In this document: positions 1 through 9,822 of the stretch, in pieces
Position numbering within the stretch: the first letter of the stretch is position 1
Layout: every line of letters starts with the position of its first letter
NCBI GenBank assembly: GCA_019359035.1
Contig: JAHHIC010000085.1
Location: 88,658 to 152,657, forward strand
Length of the DNA: 64,000 nucleotides
Source of the DNA: Scytonematopsis contorta HA4267-MV1
GTDB lineage: Bacteria > Cyanobacteriota > Cyanobacteriia > Cyanobacteriales > Nostocaceae
Reading direction: 5' to 3'
The notes under the pieces: generated by a model
Database searches by the model: none
Seen by the model: the letters and a program-made list of their open reading frames with translations, nothing else
What the model was told of the DNA's origin: nothing
Translations under genes and position numbers: made by a program

Positions 1-1209
1 CAATTTGGTGAATATAACCCCAATTTAGGGGATGGTAGAGGTTTTCTCTACGGACAAGTACGTGGTCAAGACGGTGAACTTTATGATTTCGGTACAAAAG
101 GCTCTGGTAGAACACCTTACTCCCGTGGTGGAGATGGGATGTTAACTTTAAAAGGCGGCGTACGAGAAGTTTTAGCAGCGGAAATGTTACACAGAATGGG
201 AGTACGAACTTCCCGCTGTTTGACCATGATTGAAACAGGTTTATCACTGTGGCGAGGAGATGAGCCTTCTCCTACACGTTCCTGCGTAATGGTACGGATG
301 AATAAATCCCATATTCGCTTTGGTACTTTTGAGCGGCTATATTATTTTAAGCGTCCAGATTTAACAAAAATATTATTAGACCATGTAATTGAGCAATATT
401 ACTCTGACTTAAATAGTATCCCTGACGAAAAAGAAAAATATGCTCGGTTCTACGCGGAATTAGTACAAAGAGTAGCCGAATTAGCAGGACAATGGATGGC
501 TGCGGGTTTTTGTCATGCAGTATTAAACACCGATAATATGTCAATTACGGGAGAAAGTTTTGATTACGGTCCCTATGCATTTATTCCCAGTTATGACCCA
601 CAATTTATAGCAGCTTATTTTGATTACTACGGACGTTACAGTTACGGCAGCCAACCAAGTATTTGCGATTTAAATTTAGAAATGCTTCAACAACCGCTGT
701 CTCAAATTATAGACCGGGCAGATATGGAAACAGGAAGAAAAAAATTTGATGAGTATTATGTAACTGAATATCGAAGTTTGATGTTAAAAAAATTAGGTTT
801 TGAAGATTTACTGTTGAAAGAATTAGGAGAAGAACAAGCAACAGAAATACTCAAAGCAACTATTGATTTTTTAAAGACATATCCAGTTAGTTACCACGAC
901 TTTTTCGCCGATATTGCTCGTACTTTTTCGTCTAAATGGCGAGATGATGCTAGTTATATTTTGGGAGAATCAGAAATAGGACAAGCCTTACGAGTTTCAG
1001 ATTTATTTGTAAATTGGTCGGGAAGCTATCATCGAATTTTGGCTAGTTTCCCAACAGATGCTATCGAAAAGATAGCCAAAACATTGAATCACTATAATCC
1101 GCAAACAGTAATAGTTAGACCTGTAATTGAATCAATTTGGGAACCAATAGCAGTGAAAGATAACTGGGAACCTTTTTATGAATTACTTAAGTTAATTGGT
1201 AATTGGTAA
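1..1209 (+). CDS. selO: Protein adenylyltransferase SelO (YdiU/UPF0061), 5' end outside window
   Basis: The frame is open from the first base, so the start codon lies upstream of the window; 402 codons are visible and the family is usually about 480 residues. SelO is a pseudokinase-fold enzyme that transfers AMP from ATP to protein hydroxyl groups, linked to redox stress. Visible family signatures are a glycine-rich nucleotide-binding stretch near the visible N-terminus ([17 protein letters not shown]) and the active-site block [13 protein letters not shown] followed by DYGP, which supplies the metal-binding Asn and Asp. The C-terminal half is helical and more variable. The stop TAA at 1207-1209 is followed directly by a repeat array. 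The family assignment is firm; the substrates in this organism are unknown. Confidence 0.93.
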   Translation, partial: QFGEYNPNLGDGRGFLYGQVRGQDGELYDFGTKGSGRTPYSRGGDGMLTLKGGVREVLAAEMLHRMGVRTSRCLTMIETGLSLWRGDEPSPTRSCVMVRMNKSHIRFGTFERLYYFKRPDLTKILLDHVIEQYYSDLNSIPDEKEKYARFYAELVQRVAELAGQWMAAGFCHAVLNTDNMSITGESFDYGPYAFIPSYDPQFIAAYFDYYGRYSYGSQPSICDLNLEMLQQPLSQIIDRADMETGRKKFDEYYVTEYRSLMLKKLGFEDLLLKELGEEQATEILKATIDFLKTYPVSYHDFFADIARTFSSKWRDDASYILGESEIGQALRVSDLFVNWSGSYHRILASFPTDAIEKIAKTLNHYNPQTVIVRPVIESIWEPIAVKDNWEPFYELLKLIGNW

Positions 1210-1210
1210 T

Positions 1211-1530
1211 TGGAGCGTCTCAAATGTTAAAAAGTACATTTTTGTAGTGCGGGCTTCTAGCCCGATACTGTAGAAAAAAGCGAGCAAGATGCTCGCACTA
1301 CTGTAAAAAAAAGCGAGCAAGATGCTCGCACTACTGTAAAAAAAAGCGAGCAAGATGCTCGCACTACTGTAAAAAAAAGCGAGCAAGATGCTCGCACTAC
1401 TGTAAAAAAAAGCGAGCAAGATGCTCGCACTACTCTAAAAAAAGCGAGCAAGATGCTCGCACTGCTGTAAAAAAAAGCGAGCAAGATGCTCGCACTACTC
1501 TAAAAAAAGCGAGCAAGATGCTCGCACTGC
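1211..1530. repeat. Tandem array of eight 32-33 bp hairpin repeats
   Basis: Eight copies of the 17-bp palindrome GCGAGCAAGATGCTCGC (7-bp stem, AGA loop) start at 1280, 1313, 1346, 1379, 1412, 1444, 1477 and 1509. They are separated by an A-rich spacer of about 15 bp, giving a period of 33 or 32 bp. A diverged single copy in the opposite orientation (GTGCGGGCTTCTAGCCCG) lies at 1247-1264. There are no unique spacers, so this is not a CRISPR array. It fills the gap between the convergent selO and glycerate kinase genes and could act as a bidirectional terminator. Its left edge (GGAGCGTCTCAAATG, then TTTTTGTAGTGCG) resembles the repeat at 62322-62447. Confidence 0.9.
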
Positions 1531-1540
1531 TTATCTTTTT

Positions 1541-2326
1541 TCACGACAGAGAATGGTCGGCATTTATTTCAATCACAAAATCAACAGAGGTAGGAGATTT
1601 TGCTAAAGGTTCAATAAATAGTTCTGGGTGCAAAGAACGCCAAAAATAATAAACAAATTCTTCAATTTCTTTGTCAGACATTCCTGACTTCCCGGAAGCA
1701 ATCATTTGTCTTTCTGCTTGTTTTCGCCATTCTAAAGAAAGACGATAATCAATTGGATGTAATAAAAATAAACTGTCTAGCCGTTCCCAAAGTGGTAAAT
1801 AATCTCCTAGTTTATTATTCATATCACGAGCAAAAATTCTGTCCGCATCCGTAATGATTGGTGGCGCTGCTATATCAAATACACTTGGCTCAATAGGACG
1901 CACACCAACAAACCAGCCTTCAAATAAAAGTATATCTACGTTTTCAACTATTTCTGGGTTTGTTCTATCACCCGCACCACCATGTAGCGATTTATCAAAA
2001 CGCGGAAGAGATACAGGACTTTGATGTTGACGAACCTGCTCTAACACAATTAATGCTAAATCTATATCATGAGTTCCTGGTGGACCGCGCCAAATCAAAC
2101 GTGGGTCTTCTTCTCTTAATTGCTGCCGTTCTGTATAAGTTTTATATAAATCATCTATTGATAAAGTAAAAGTACGGTATCCCATGTCTTGGAGAAGTAG
2201 AGAAAGAGTATTACATATAGTACTTTTGCCCGTACCTTGCCCTCCGAGAATACCTTGTATAATAGGACGTCTCAATTTTTGGCGAAGCGAAGCAATTTTC
2301 TCCGCTAATAATTTGTGTATTGTCAT
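1541..2326 (-). CDS. D-glycerate 3-kinase (P-loop kinase, GLYK type)
   Basis: 261 residues. The enzyme phosphorylates D-glycerate to 3-phosphoglycerate, the last step of the photorespiratory C2 cycle. A Walker A motif GGQGTGKST lies at residues 28-36, DDLY follows about 30 residues later, and the central signatures PGTHDIDL, LPRFDKSLHGGAGDR and FEGWFVG are typical of the plant/cyanobacterial GLYK family. I chose the ATG at 2324-2326 (MTIHKLL). The frame is open further upstream, but that part is only translated AATTGGT repeat (NYQLPIT units), which is not expected in this enzyme. It converges on selO across the hairpin array. The heptamer run ends about 5 bp before the chosen start, so the normal promoter and ribosome-binding region is displaced or embedded in repeat. 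Confidence 0.88.
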   Translation of the reverse strand: MTIHKLLAEKIASLRQKLRRPIIQGILGGQGTGKSTICNTLSLLLQDMGYRTFTLSIDDLYKTYTERQQLREEDPRLIWRGPPGTHDIDLALIVLEQVRQHQSPVSLPRFDKSLHGGAGDRTNPEIVENVDILLFEGWFVGVRPIEPSVFDIAAPPIITDADRIFARDMNNKLGDYLPLWERLDSLFLLHPIDYRLSLEWRKQAERQMIASGKSGMSDKEIEEFVYYFWRSLHPELFIEPLAKSPTSVDFVIEINADHSLS

Positions 2327-2330
2327 TTGA

Positions 2331-2475
2331 TAATTGGTAATTGGTAATTGGTAATTGGTAATTGGTAATTGGTAATTGGTAATTGGTAATTGGTAATTGG
2401 TAATTGGTAATTGGTAATTGCGAATTTCCCCACTCCCCACTCCCCACTCCCCACTCCCATTCCCATTCCCATTCC
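2331..2475. repeat. STRR: AATTGGT heptamer run followed by CCCCACT and CCCATTC units
   Basis: About 12 uninterrupted copies of the 7-bp unit TAATTGG (2331-2418) are followed by CCCCACT and CCCATTC units up to about 2475. Short tandemly repeated repetitive sequences of 7 bp are characteristic of heterocystous cyanobacteria. The run fills the gap between the Ycf20 gene and glycerate kinase and creates spurious reading frames because the unit is free of stops in several frames. Confidence 0.93.
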
Positions 2476-2808
2476 CTAACTCCCCAGTTTAAATGCTTCA
2501 ATAAACAAACTGTAGGTAAAACCTATTTTTAGCAAGTTGAGACATTCAGCCCAAAGTACTCGCCGTTTTTGTAAACTACGACTATAAAATATCCAACTAC
2601 CTATTTCTCCGATAAAAACTAAAAATGCAGCTATAACTATGTCTAGTTCGGCTTTTTGTCCTGCTGTGGTGGAAACTGCTGTTCCTAAAAAAATACCAAA
2701 TAACCAACTAATTAATAGTAACGAAAAACGCCGCCAAGGATTGAAAAACCATTGCCCTAAACTTCTGCCAATGGTGTCTAATAAATTGACAATACGTGTA
2801 TTTTGCAT
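2476..2808 (-). CDS. DUF565 / Ycf20-like membrane protein
   Basis: 110 residues. The protein has an amphipathic N-terminus (NLLDTIGRSLGQWFFNPWRR), a hydrophobic segment at about residues 28-48 (FSLLLISWLFGIFLGTAV), and a second at about 57-74. This pattern, with FxGxxxST(T)xGQ between the helices, is that of the DUF565/Ycf20 family of chloroplasts and cyanobacteria. In plants and algae Ycf20-type proteins are linked to non-photochemical quenching and pigment balance; the molecular function is not known. The gene probably shares a transcript with the downstream glycerate kinase, although an STRR lies between them. Confidence 0.8.
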   Translation of the reverse strand: MQNTRIVNLLDTIGRSLGQWFFNPWRRFSLLLISWLFGIFLGTAVSTTAGQKAELDIVIAAFLVFIGEIGSWIFYSRSLQKRRVLWAECLNLLKIGFTYSLFIEAFKLGS

Positions 2809-2977
2809 TACAAATGATACTGATAACTTACACTCAAAAAGTATAAGACTATATTATAAATATAGGGGAAAACGTTAGATTAAATAAATTGTAATAAATA
2901 TAACATTCTCCTCAGAGAATAAGTTACTATTTGTTCGACCTCAGAAAAAATAAATATTTGTAATTTTTGTAAAAAAT

Positions 2978-3091
2978 ATGAATACTAAGAAATCAGTGTT
3001 GCAAAACGCTGTATTCCTTGCTATTGCTATGGCAATGCTGGGTTTTGCGTCCCACCCTAGGCAATACTGCGAAGGTTTTGAGATTTTATAG
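2978..3091 (+). pseudogene. Possible broken small gene with signal-peptide-like start
   Basis: ATG at 2978 opens a 37-codon frame (MNTKKSVLQNAVFLAIAMAMLGFAS...). It looks like a secretion signal and then runs into a dispersed repeat, where it stops at 3089-3091. No ribosome-binding site is obvious. It could be the 5' remnant of a secreted protein gene destroyed by the repeat, or chance. Confidence 0.25.
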
Positions 3092-3277
3092 GTTGGGTTG
3101 TTCGCGCAGCGTGACGCTTCGTCATGGCTTTGCGTATCCGGCTATCGGACGCTGGCGCGTTCACGAAGTGGAGCGGAGCGCTAAACCCAACAAAGTCCGC
3201 AAATGTTGGGTTATCTCTTCGAGACGCTTCGCGTTCGCGCAGCGTGCCGCTTCGGCATACGTGCCTCAACCCAACCT
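3090..3277. repeat. GC-rich dispersed repeat with AGGTTGGGTTG inverted ends
   Basis: The gap 2809-3442 holds no convincing gene. Within it, AGGTTGGGTTG (3090-3100) is matched by its reverse complement CAACCCAACCT (3267-3277), enclosing a GC-rich segment unlike its AT-rich surroundings. The 51-bp stretch 3132-3182 (starting GCGTATCCGGCTATCGGACG) occurs again at 59346-59396 with two mismatches by eye. It is a non-coding interspersed repeat; the frames through it have no family resemblance. Confidence 0.75.
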
Positions 3278-3442
3278 ACGTATTTGCCTTATTTGAGCAA
3301 AACCGGAGCAGTATTGCCACCCTAGGAGAAAACGTCCGGTTTAGGTTGTTCGTTCAAGCAACTAAAGTGAGGTAGCGAACGACTATTGACTAATTGCAGT
3401 TAAATATTAACTATTGACTATTGGTTCTACAGTCAAAAATTT

Positions 3443-5296
3443 ATGAATAATCGTGCTTTTGACGATTGGGTAAACAATATAGAAAAACGTCCAGCCCTTG
3501 CTGTGATTTTTGCGAGTTTATGGGTATTCGTCGTTGGATGGATAGCCTTTTTGTGGAATTTGGGTGCTGTTGGGTTGGTAGATGAGACCGAGCCTTTATT
3601 TGCAGAAGCATCACGACAAATGCTTGTTACAGGTGATTGGATTACCCCTTACTTTAACGGTGAAACTCGCTTTGACAAACCCGCTCTTATTTACTGGTGT
3701 CAGGCAATTGCGTATAAAATTGTTGGGGTAAACGAGTCAGCAGTGCGTCTCCCTTCTGCGCTTGCGGCTATTGCTATAATGGGTTTAGCTTTTTACACCG
3801 TATCCTGGCATCTAAAAAAACAAGACTACTTAGAAAATGTCTCTCGTCCAACTCGACGTTGGCTAACCGCAGCTTTGGCAACTGGTCTAATAGGACTAAG
3901 CCCGGAAATGATTGTTTGGGGGAGAACAGGTGTTTCCGATATGTTGCTTACAGGTTGTATCGCATTATCACTGTTATGCTTTTTTATGGCTTACGCGCAG
4001 CCAGAGAAAGCAAAAGTACAAACCAAATGGTATGTAGCGAGTTACATACTAATGGGTGCTGGAATTCTCACAAAAGGCCCAGTAGGAATTGTTTTACCGG
4101 GTTTAATTATCCTTTCATTTGTTTTTTATCTAGGTAATTGGCGAGAAGTTTTGCGGGAAATGCGTCCTATTTTAGGTGCTTTTATTGTTTTAGCAATATC
4201 AGTACCCTGGTATGTATTAGTGACTCTCAGAAATGGTGAAGCTTTTATTAACTCATTTTTTGGCTACCACAACTTTGAGCGCTTTACAGAAGTTGTCAAC
4301 GGTCACTCAGCACCTTGGTATTTTTACTTTTTAGTTGTACTAGCATTATTCGCTCCGTACTCTATATATTTGCCAACTGCAATGGTATCTCTAAAATTTT
4401 GGCAGCGAAATCATTGGCGTTCTCAACAACGTTGGCAACAACTAGGTTTATTTGCATTTATTTGGTTTACTGCTATTTTCACGTTTTTCACCATATCTGT
4501 CACCAAACTCCCCAGCTACGTTTTACCTCTAATGCCTGCAGCAGCTATTTTAGTAGCCCTATTTTTCCATAACACAGCCACTTTTTCCAATTCGCAATAC
4601 GCAATTCCCAATTCGCAATTATCTTCATCCTCACTTCCCACTCCCCACTCCCCACTTCCCACTCCCCACTCCCCACTCCGAACTCCCCTCTTATACTGGA
4701 CTGGCTGGGCGAATGTAATGTTCTTTTCAGCACTGGCTATAACTATTTTATACTTACCCAAGCTTTTGGGTCCAGACGAAGCCTCACCTAATTTCGCAGC
4801 AAAACTAGACCAGTCGTATTTAACTGAAGCTGGGGCTGTGATTTTCCTGGTAGGAGCCGTAATTATGGCGATTCTATTACTACGTCGTCGTCGTTGGCAC
4901 TTACTAATTGACGTAAATTTACTGACGCTTGTAATCCTCATCGTCATCACTTTCATGCCAACTTATCTATTAATGGACCAGGAACGTCAGTTACCCCTGA
5001 GACAATTGTCTGCTATAGCGCGGGAACAACGAAAACCAGGGGAAGAATTAATTATGGTTGGATTCAAAAAACCAAGTGTTACTTTTTACACTCAAGATGT
5101 TGTAAATTACCAACGGTCAGTGGAAACTGCGAAACCTTACATTCAGAGCCAAATTGACAAAAAAGTACAACCTGCTTCAGCATTAGTTTTGTCTTTCCCA
5201 GCAGAAATAAAACAACTGAGCTTACAACGACCCAAATATGAAAATTTAGGCATCAAAGGAGCTTACCAACTGGTGAGATTACCGCTGAAAAATTAA
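3443..5296 (+). CDS. GT39-family (ArnT/PMT-like) membrane glycosyltransferase
   Basis: 617 residues with about 11-13 predicted membrane helices. After a first helix (about residues 17-40) comes the first-loop signature of GT-C enzymes: DETEPLFAEASRQM (Asp-Glu near residue 50) and then GETRFDKPALIYW, as in polyprenyl-phosphate-sugar dependent transferases such as ArnT. A soluble C-terminal domain begins near residue 520. Such enzymes move a sugar from a lipid-linked donor to lipid, glycan or protein on the outer face of the membrane; donor and acceptor here are unknown. Residues about 383-416 (ending PTPHSPLRTP) are translated heptamer repeat, a linker not expected in the family. The gene is preceded by the 2809-3442 gap and followed by another STRR. 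Confidence 0.85.
   Translation: MNNRAFDDWVNNIEKRPALAVIFASLWVFVVGWIAFLWNLGAVGLVDETEPLFAEASRQMLVTGDWITPYFNGETRFDKPALIYWCQAIAYKIVGVNESAVRLPSALAAIAIMGLAFYTVSWHLKKQDYLENVSRPTRRWLTAALATGLIGLSPEMIVWGRTGVSDMLLTGCIALSLLCFFMAYAQPEKAKVQTKWYVASYILMGAGILTKGPVGIVLPGLIILSFVFYLGNWREVLREMRPILGAFIVLAISVPWYVLVTLRNGEAFINSFFGYHNFERFTEVVNGHSAPWYFYFLVVLALFAPYSIYLPTAMVSLKFWQRNHWRSQQRWQQLGLFAFIWFTAIFTFFTISVTKLPSYVLPLMPAAAILVALFFHNTATFSNSQYAIPNSQLSSSSLPTPHSPLPTPHSPLRTPLLYWTGWANVMFFSALAITILYLPKLLGPDEASPNFAAKLDQSYLTEAGAVIFLVGAVIMAILLLRRRRWHLLIDVNLLTLVILIVITFMPTYLLMDQERQLPLRQLSAIAREQRKPGEELIMVGFKKPSVTFYTQDVVNYQRSVETAKPYIQSQIDKKVQPASALVLSFPAEIKQLSLQRPKYENLGIKGAYQLVRLPLKN
4588..4690. repeat. STRR inside the GT39 coding sequence
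   Basis: CAATTCG/CAATTCC and CCCCACT 7-bp units run through the coding sequence without breaking the frame, encoding a Pro/Ser/His/Thr-rich loop (units PTPHSPL). The insertion lies between two predicted membrane helices. Its length keeps the downstream helices in frame. Confidence 0.9.
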
Positions 5297-5400
5297 TGGG
5301 GATTGGGAGTAGGGAGTGGGGAGTGGGGAGTGGGGAGTGGGGAGTGGGGAGTGGGGAATTGCGAATTGCGAATTGCGAATTGCGAATTGTTCCCCACTTC
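5297..5400. repeat. STRR: GGGGAGT and GCGAATT heptamers
   Basis: About six GGGGAGT units and five GCGAATT units fill the space between the convergent GT39 and histidine kinase genes. No gene or distinct terminator stem is visible apart from the repeat. Confidence 0.9.
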
Positions 5401-5401
5401 C

Positions 5402-8400
5402 TCAAATTTTCGGAAGAGCATAGTTGATATGATTTAACAATTCTTCCATTGATATAGAACGTGGCAAAACTTCGGTTGCGTAGGTATGAACAACTTTTTG
5501 CACTGATTCCAATGTGGTTTTTCGCTTGACGATATGGGTTTGGGAGTTGCTTGGCTGCTCCAGTACCAAAATTGGTGGTAATTCAAATGGTAATTCTCCC
5601 AATTTTGTTAGTGCTGCTAAGACTTGCTCTTCGACCTGGGATTCTTCTAAACAAATTAGTATCAGGTCTACGCTTTGATGGCGAATTTGTTGTAGCATTT
5701 CTGTCCAGGTGCGAGGCATTGCTGCTTTTAAACCTGCTGTTTGTAAATATTGCAGCAATGCTTGAAACCATTCTGAACCTCTTGCTATGCTTTGAGGTTT
5801 TCTACCTTGGGTAAATCCAGCATTTTTGTTTTCTGTAAAACTACTGGTAACAAGAGATGTTTCTACTACGTCTTTTTGAGTATTTGTGCGTTTAGTTCCT
5901 GGTAAATCTGGCAGTATTGCTAAATCTACAACTAGGATGCTGGGGGGACAACACATACCTGCTGCAATTTGCAGGACTGAGAGCAAAGCGTCTTTGTCAC
6001 CCGAACCTTTGCCTTCCTCTACAGTTACCGGTGTTAAACAAGGAAACACTGTTAATCCTGGTACTTGAGATGCTGATTGGGTAGTCTCTACATCGCAAGT
6101 CACTAATGGTATAGATGCTAGACGACGTTGTTGACTGAGTTTTTTCAGATAATTTGAACTGGCTTTGACTTCTGGGTCAAGTAACAGTACATCAAATTGC
6201 CAAACTCGCGCTAGTAAGTCTGCCTGTTCTAAATTATCAACTTCTACTACTCTATGGTCTCTAAGCAAATGATATGAGCGAAAAGTTTCTAGTAAAGGAT
6301 TAACTATTCTCAATATTCTTAGGGGATTTTGACGCTGAATCCTTTCATTATGGGTTTTAGAACTTTGTCCGGTTTCGGTTGTAGTGCATAAATTTTCCAA
6401 CAGTGGTACAAGGGTTTGATGTTGTACTGGTAGGGGGATAAAACCATCGGCACGATTACTAAAGGCTTGTTGTTTTTCAGCTGCTGTTGCTGTTATCACT
6501 ACTGGAATGTGACGACAAGAAGCGTCTGATTTTAATAAAGTCAGCACGTCCCAACCCGATAACAATGGTAATAAGGGGTTGAGAAATATGGCTTTAGGTT
6601 GTAATCGTCGAGCTTTTTCCACCGCTTCACAGCCTGAACGCGCAATTACCACCCGGTAACCCAATCCAGTTAAATGCTCGGTCAAGTCTTCGATGTATCT
6701 AGCTACTGCTTCGACTACTAATACTAAGCGATGGCTGGAATTCGGGATAGCAGAAGCAGAGGAGGAGAGAGGGAGAGAGGGGGAGGAGGAAGTAGTTTTG
6801 TTGCTTTTCTGTGAAATTCGCGTATATTTTGAACTATTTTCTTCATGTGCTTCTTGTCCTAATCTCCCAGTTTCTTGTGGTGGACAGGGAGGAAGCAACA
6901 GGGTAAATTGACTGCCTTTATGTTCGCTTGATAAAAAGCTGACATCACCCCCGTGCAAACGTGCCAAAGCTCTTGTTAACACAAGTCCCAAGCCAGTACC
7001 TTCATACTGACGAGTTAGAGGATTTTCCAGCTGTTGGAATTTTTGGAAGATTAAATGCTGTTGGTGTTCGGGAATGCCTATACCTGTATCCCATATTGTA
7101 AAGGCAACCCAACCTTCCCAATGACTAACCCGAAGTCCTATTTCCCCTTCGGTTTCGGTGAATTTAAAAGCATTAGACAACAGGTGTACTAGCATCTGTC
7201 GCAAACGTAAATCATCCGCGACTATTTCTTCTAAACCTGGTTCTATTTCTATATTTAACTTATGTTCCGTACGAGAATTTTCGCTTTTATTGTGGGTTGC
7301 AACGTTTACCCTTTTGGTTTCTGTGTGAATTAATTTTGCTTCTGCTATTGCACGGTCACATACGGGACGAATTTTGACTGGAGATAATGTTAATTCCATT
7401 TGTCCCGTCTCCATGCGAGTCAAATCCAAAATGTCGTTAACCACACTCATCAAGTGACGTCCGCTTTGATGTATTAATCCGGCATAACGCGCTTGACGCT
7501 CGTTGAGTTCTCCTAATTGTCGGTCAACAAGTAGACGTGATAAACCAAGAACAGCAGTTAAGGGGGTCTTAAGTTCGTGACTAATACAGGCTAAAAATTC
7601 ATCTTTTAAGCGATTGAGTTGCATCAAATCGGCATTTTTTGCAGCTAATTCTTTACATAATTGTTGCTGTTCAGTTACATCGGTTGCTAATACTAACCAT
7701 AAATCTTTGTTGTCACATTTATTTGTATTAGATGCAGTATTGTTGGAAATAATATTAACTTCTTCGTTTTGACTGTCTAAAGGAATTTTGGCAAATTGCC
7801 AAATTCGTTCCTGACCATTTTGCACTTCTACAACGCAAGTGCAATTACCGCTCTGACTATCTAAAAAGCAATAATTTGCTGACACAACCGTCAATGGCTC
7901 TTGCTCTACAGGATGTTGTGGATTTTGTGGATTTTGAGTGTCTAATTTTGTTGCTTTTCCCCTTTTGGAAGCACTGGGACGTTTTGCAGTTTGAGAACTT
8001 GAAGATAAATTATCAAATGTTGAGCGATTATCGCAGAGGAGGCTATCGACAACTGTTGCATTCGTTTCGTATTCGCTGTTTTGTGGCTTTGTAGTTGCCA
8101 AATTTGTAGTTGCCAGAATTGTTTCTACCTGATGACGTACCCCATCAGGGTCTTTTAGAGTTCCTAGTTGTTCCCACCATGCAGGGTTGTGGCTGAGGAC
8201 TTCACCACTTCCGGTTTGTAACATCAAAGGCCAAGGTAGCCGCTCTAATAATTGTACTAATGGTTTGCATTTAGTAAATTGTTCTTGAGAACCTTCTACA
8301 ACAGTGACTTCTGCTTGCGTCTTCTTTTTAGAGCTACTTTTTGATGATTTTGCTGAACTTGCTTGATACTGCATGAAGCTTTGCAATAATCGCGAACAAT

Positions 8401-8803
8401 CCACCAAACCTAAATATTTGCCATCTGTGTCAACAACTGCAAAATTTAAATTATTATTGTTTTGTTTATCGATAGAACCTAAAAACAAGCGAAATTCTTC
8501 AACACTCGTCCCAACTGGGAGTGTTCGTATTGGTTCAACTAAGCCTTGACCCCATTCATTTAGAGGCTGCTCTAAGTATAAATTCCATGAAGAATAAATC
8601 TCCCCACTTGATGTTGAAAGCAACTGGGGGATGGTACGAGCAGAGTACAGTAAACCTTTTGGACATTGCTGCTCGTCTACTATTACTACGCTCGCACACT
8701 GTTGGTGCAAGAAAATGTCCAGCACAATTTTTAGCGAAGCTGTCTCTAGACAACTGGGGGTGCTGACAATAAAATCAGATAAGCGAGACTTAAGCATTGA
8801 CAT
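5402..8803 (-). CDS. Hybrid sensor histidine kinase with CBS-like N-terminus and degenerate receiver domains
   Basis: 1133 residues, with no membrane helix evident. Order: an N-terminal CBS-pair-like region (about 1-150); a PAS-like segment (about 190-390) ending DVTEQQQLCKELAAKN; a HisKA domain with the phospho-acceptor His at about residue 409 (CISHELKTPLTAVLG); a HATPase_c domain (LLSNAFKF at about 545, DTGIGIPE at about 575, GTGLGLVL); then receiver-like domains from about 690. The first receiver has Asn in place of the phosphorylated Asp (AIFLNPLLPLLSG), VEAV instead of the acidic pair, and no conserved Lys. Later segments (VLLLDPEV, PSILVVDLAILPD) are also receiver-like and diverged. 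The gene is divergent from kaiABC across about 1 kb. It may serve as clock input or output, but that is only positional inference. Confidence 0.88.
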   Translation of the reverse strand: MSMLKSRLSDFIVSTPSCLETASLKIVLDIFLHQQCASVVIVDEQQCPKGLLYSARTIPQLLSTSSGEIYSSWNLYLEQPLNEWGQGLVEPIRTLPVGTSVEEFRLFLGSIDKQNNNNLNFAVVDTDGKYLGLVDCSRLLQSFMQYQASSAKSSKSSSKKKTQAEVTVVEGSQEQFTKCKPLVQLLERLPWPLMLQTGSGEVLSHNPAWWEQLGTLKDPDGVRHQVETILATTNLATTKPQNSEYETNATVVDSLLCDNRSTFDNLSSSSQTAKRPSASKRGKATKLDTQNPQNPQHPVEQEPLTVVSANYCFLDSQSGNCTCVVEVQNGQERIWQFAKIPLDSQNEEVNIISNNTASNTNKCDNKDLWLVLATDVTEQQQLCKELAAKNADLMQLNRLKDEFLACISHELKTPLTAVLGLSRLLVDRQLGELNERQARYAGLIHQSGRHLMSVVNDILDLTRMETGQMELTLSPVKIRPVCDRAIAEAKLIHTETKRVNVATHNKSENSRTEHKLNIEIEPGLEEIVADDLRLRQMLVHLLSNAFKFTETEGEIGLRVSHWEGWVAFTIWDTGIGIPEHQQHLIFQKFQQLENPLTRQYEGTGLGLVLTRALARLHGGDVSFLSSEHKGSQFTLLLPPCPPQETGRLGQEAHEENSSKYTRISQKSNKTTSSSPSLPLSSSASAIPNSSHRLVLVVEAVARYIEDLTEHLTGLGYRVVIARSGCEAVEKARRLQPKAIFLNPLLPLLSGWDVLTLLKSDASCRHIPVVITATAAEKQQAFSNRADGFIPLPVQHQTLVPLLENLCTTTETGQSSKTHNERIQRQNPLRILRIVNPLLETFRSYHLLRDHRVVEVDNLEQADLLARVWQFDVLLLDPEVKASSNYLKKLSQQRRLASIPLVTCDVETTQSASQVPGLTVFPCLTPVTVEEGKGSGDKDALLSVLQIAAGMCCPPSILVVDLAILPDLPGTKRTNTQKDVVETSLVTSSFTENKNAGFTQGRKPQSIARGSEWFQALLQYLQTAGLKAAMPRTWTEMLQQIRHQSVDLILICLEESQVEEQVLAALTKLGELPFELPPILVLEQPSNSQTHIVKRKTTLESVQKVVHTYATEVLPRSISMEELLNHINYALPKI

Positions 8804-9822
8804 AAAGTAATGGGGTCATTCTTCTTTCAGGAGCAGCCTTTAATCTGTTGGGTAAAACAGATACGGAATGCTGGTGGATAATGTTCCCCCTGGGACTAAA
8901 TCTGAACAACTAGATGTTAATGGGGGCAATAACTTCTATAAAATCTACGTTTCCCGTCTGAATTAGACGTAAATTATCTTTTTGATGAACAAGGGCTTCT
9001 GTGGTAAAAACCTGCAACTCGTCAAATTTACTAATCTACAGCGCATCTAGCCTGCGGAGCTTTAGCCGTAGATGCATCTTTAACACTACATTCGCGGTCT
9101 AAATCATCCTCGTTGATACCAAATGGCTACAACAATTATGGCTCTAAATACTCGCATTTGAACCTTTAGGAATTATAATGATTTACAAGGTCATAAAGCT
9201 TTAACTTCGTTTAAGTATCTTAATTAAGGAGTAAATTATAGAAATATATATTAAAAAAAATTGCGATAGACAGCACTACTCATTGCTATCAATCAATAGC
9301 ATAATGCAGCTTACTAACTGTTGCACTGATTACTTTATTTACAGACTTAGTTCCTGGTAGATGATTCCGTTAAGTTCAATTCTCAACCGATAAGCACCAA
9401 TACCTAATTGCCAGAATCTACGCTTAGGTAGCAAATATTTTTATACAGATAATATTTGTTAAAGTTTTTATATATTTCAAGTTACTTTTTCTTCAAAAGT
9501 ACAGCCAATCGCCAGAGCGGCTTTTTGAAATAAATTGAAACAGGACTACAAAGTATTATGAAGTTATAAAAATAAATTAGTATACCCATTATTGTTATGG
9601 TACTATCTATTCCCATTTTCCATAAACAATTTAAACCTTTTTTCCAATTTCCTACTGACCTCGCTAACAAACAATGACCATTGAGAAAAATAACCGAAAT
9701 GATTAGAAAAAAACATATATGTTTGAAAATCAATTCTGAAATATATCCTGAAACAGACCCCTCGGATTAATTAAGACAGGAAAATGTAATTATTTACAAA
9801 CTGTTCAGTAAGGAATAAAGAG
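8804..9822. other. Intergenic region upstream of kaiA and of the hybrid kinase
   Basis: About 1 kb of AT-rich DNA between two divergent genes, so it should contain both promoters. I see no STRR and no convincing gene. The only structure noted is a 7-bp inverted repeat GCATCTA/TAGATGC at 9043-9049 and 9069-9075 around a GC-richer loop. A frame at 9482-9733 on the minus strand is hydrophobic but has no recognisable features. Confidence 0.6.

Noticed and set aside
1192..1484. Minus-strand frames with repeated AFFYSSASIL/SLFFTVVRA units
   Set aside because: They are translations of the 33-bp hairpin array; the frame stays open only because the unit has no stop.
1280..1525. CRISPR array
   Set aside because: The unit is repeated without unique spacers, and no cas gene is present.
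3018..3375. Overlapping frames on both strands
   Set aside because: They run through the GC-rich dispersed repeat and resemble no protein family.
4516..4956. Minus-strand frame inside the GT39 gene
   Set aside because: Shadow of the real gene, extended by the heptamer repeat.
9482..9733. 83-residue hydrophobic protein, minus strand
   Set aside because: No ribosome-binding site or family; AT-rich DNA gives such frames by chance.
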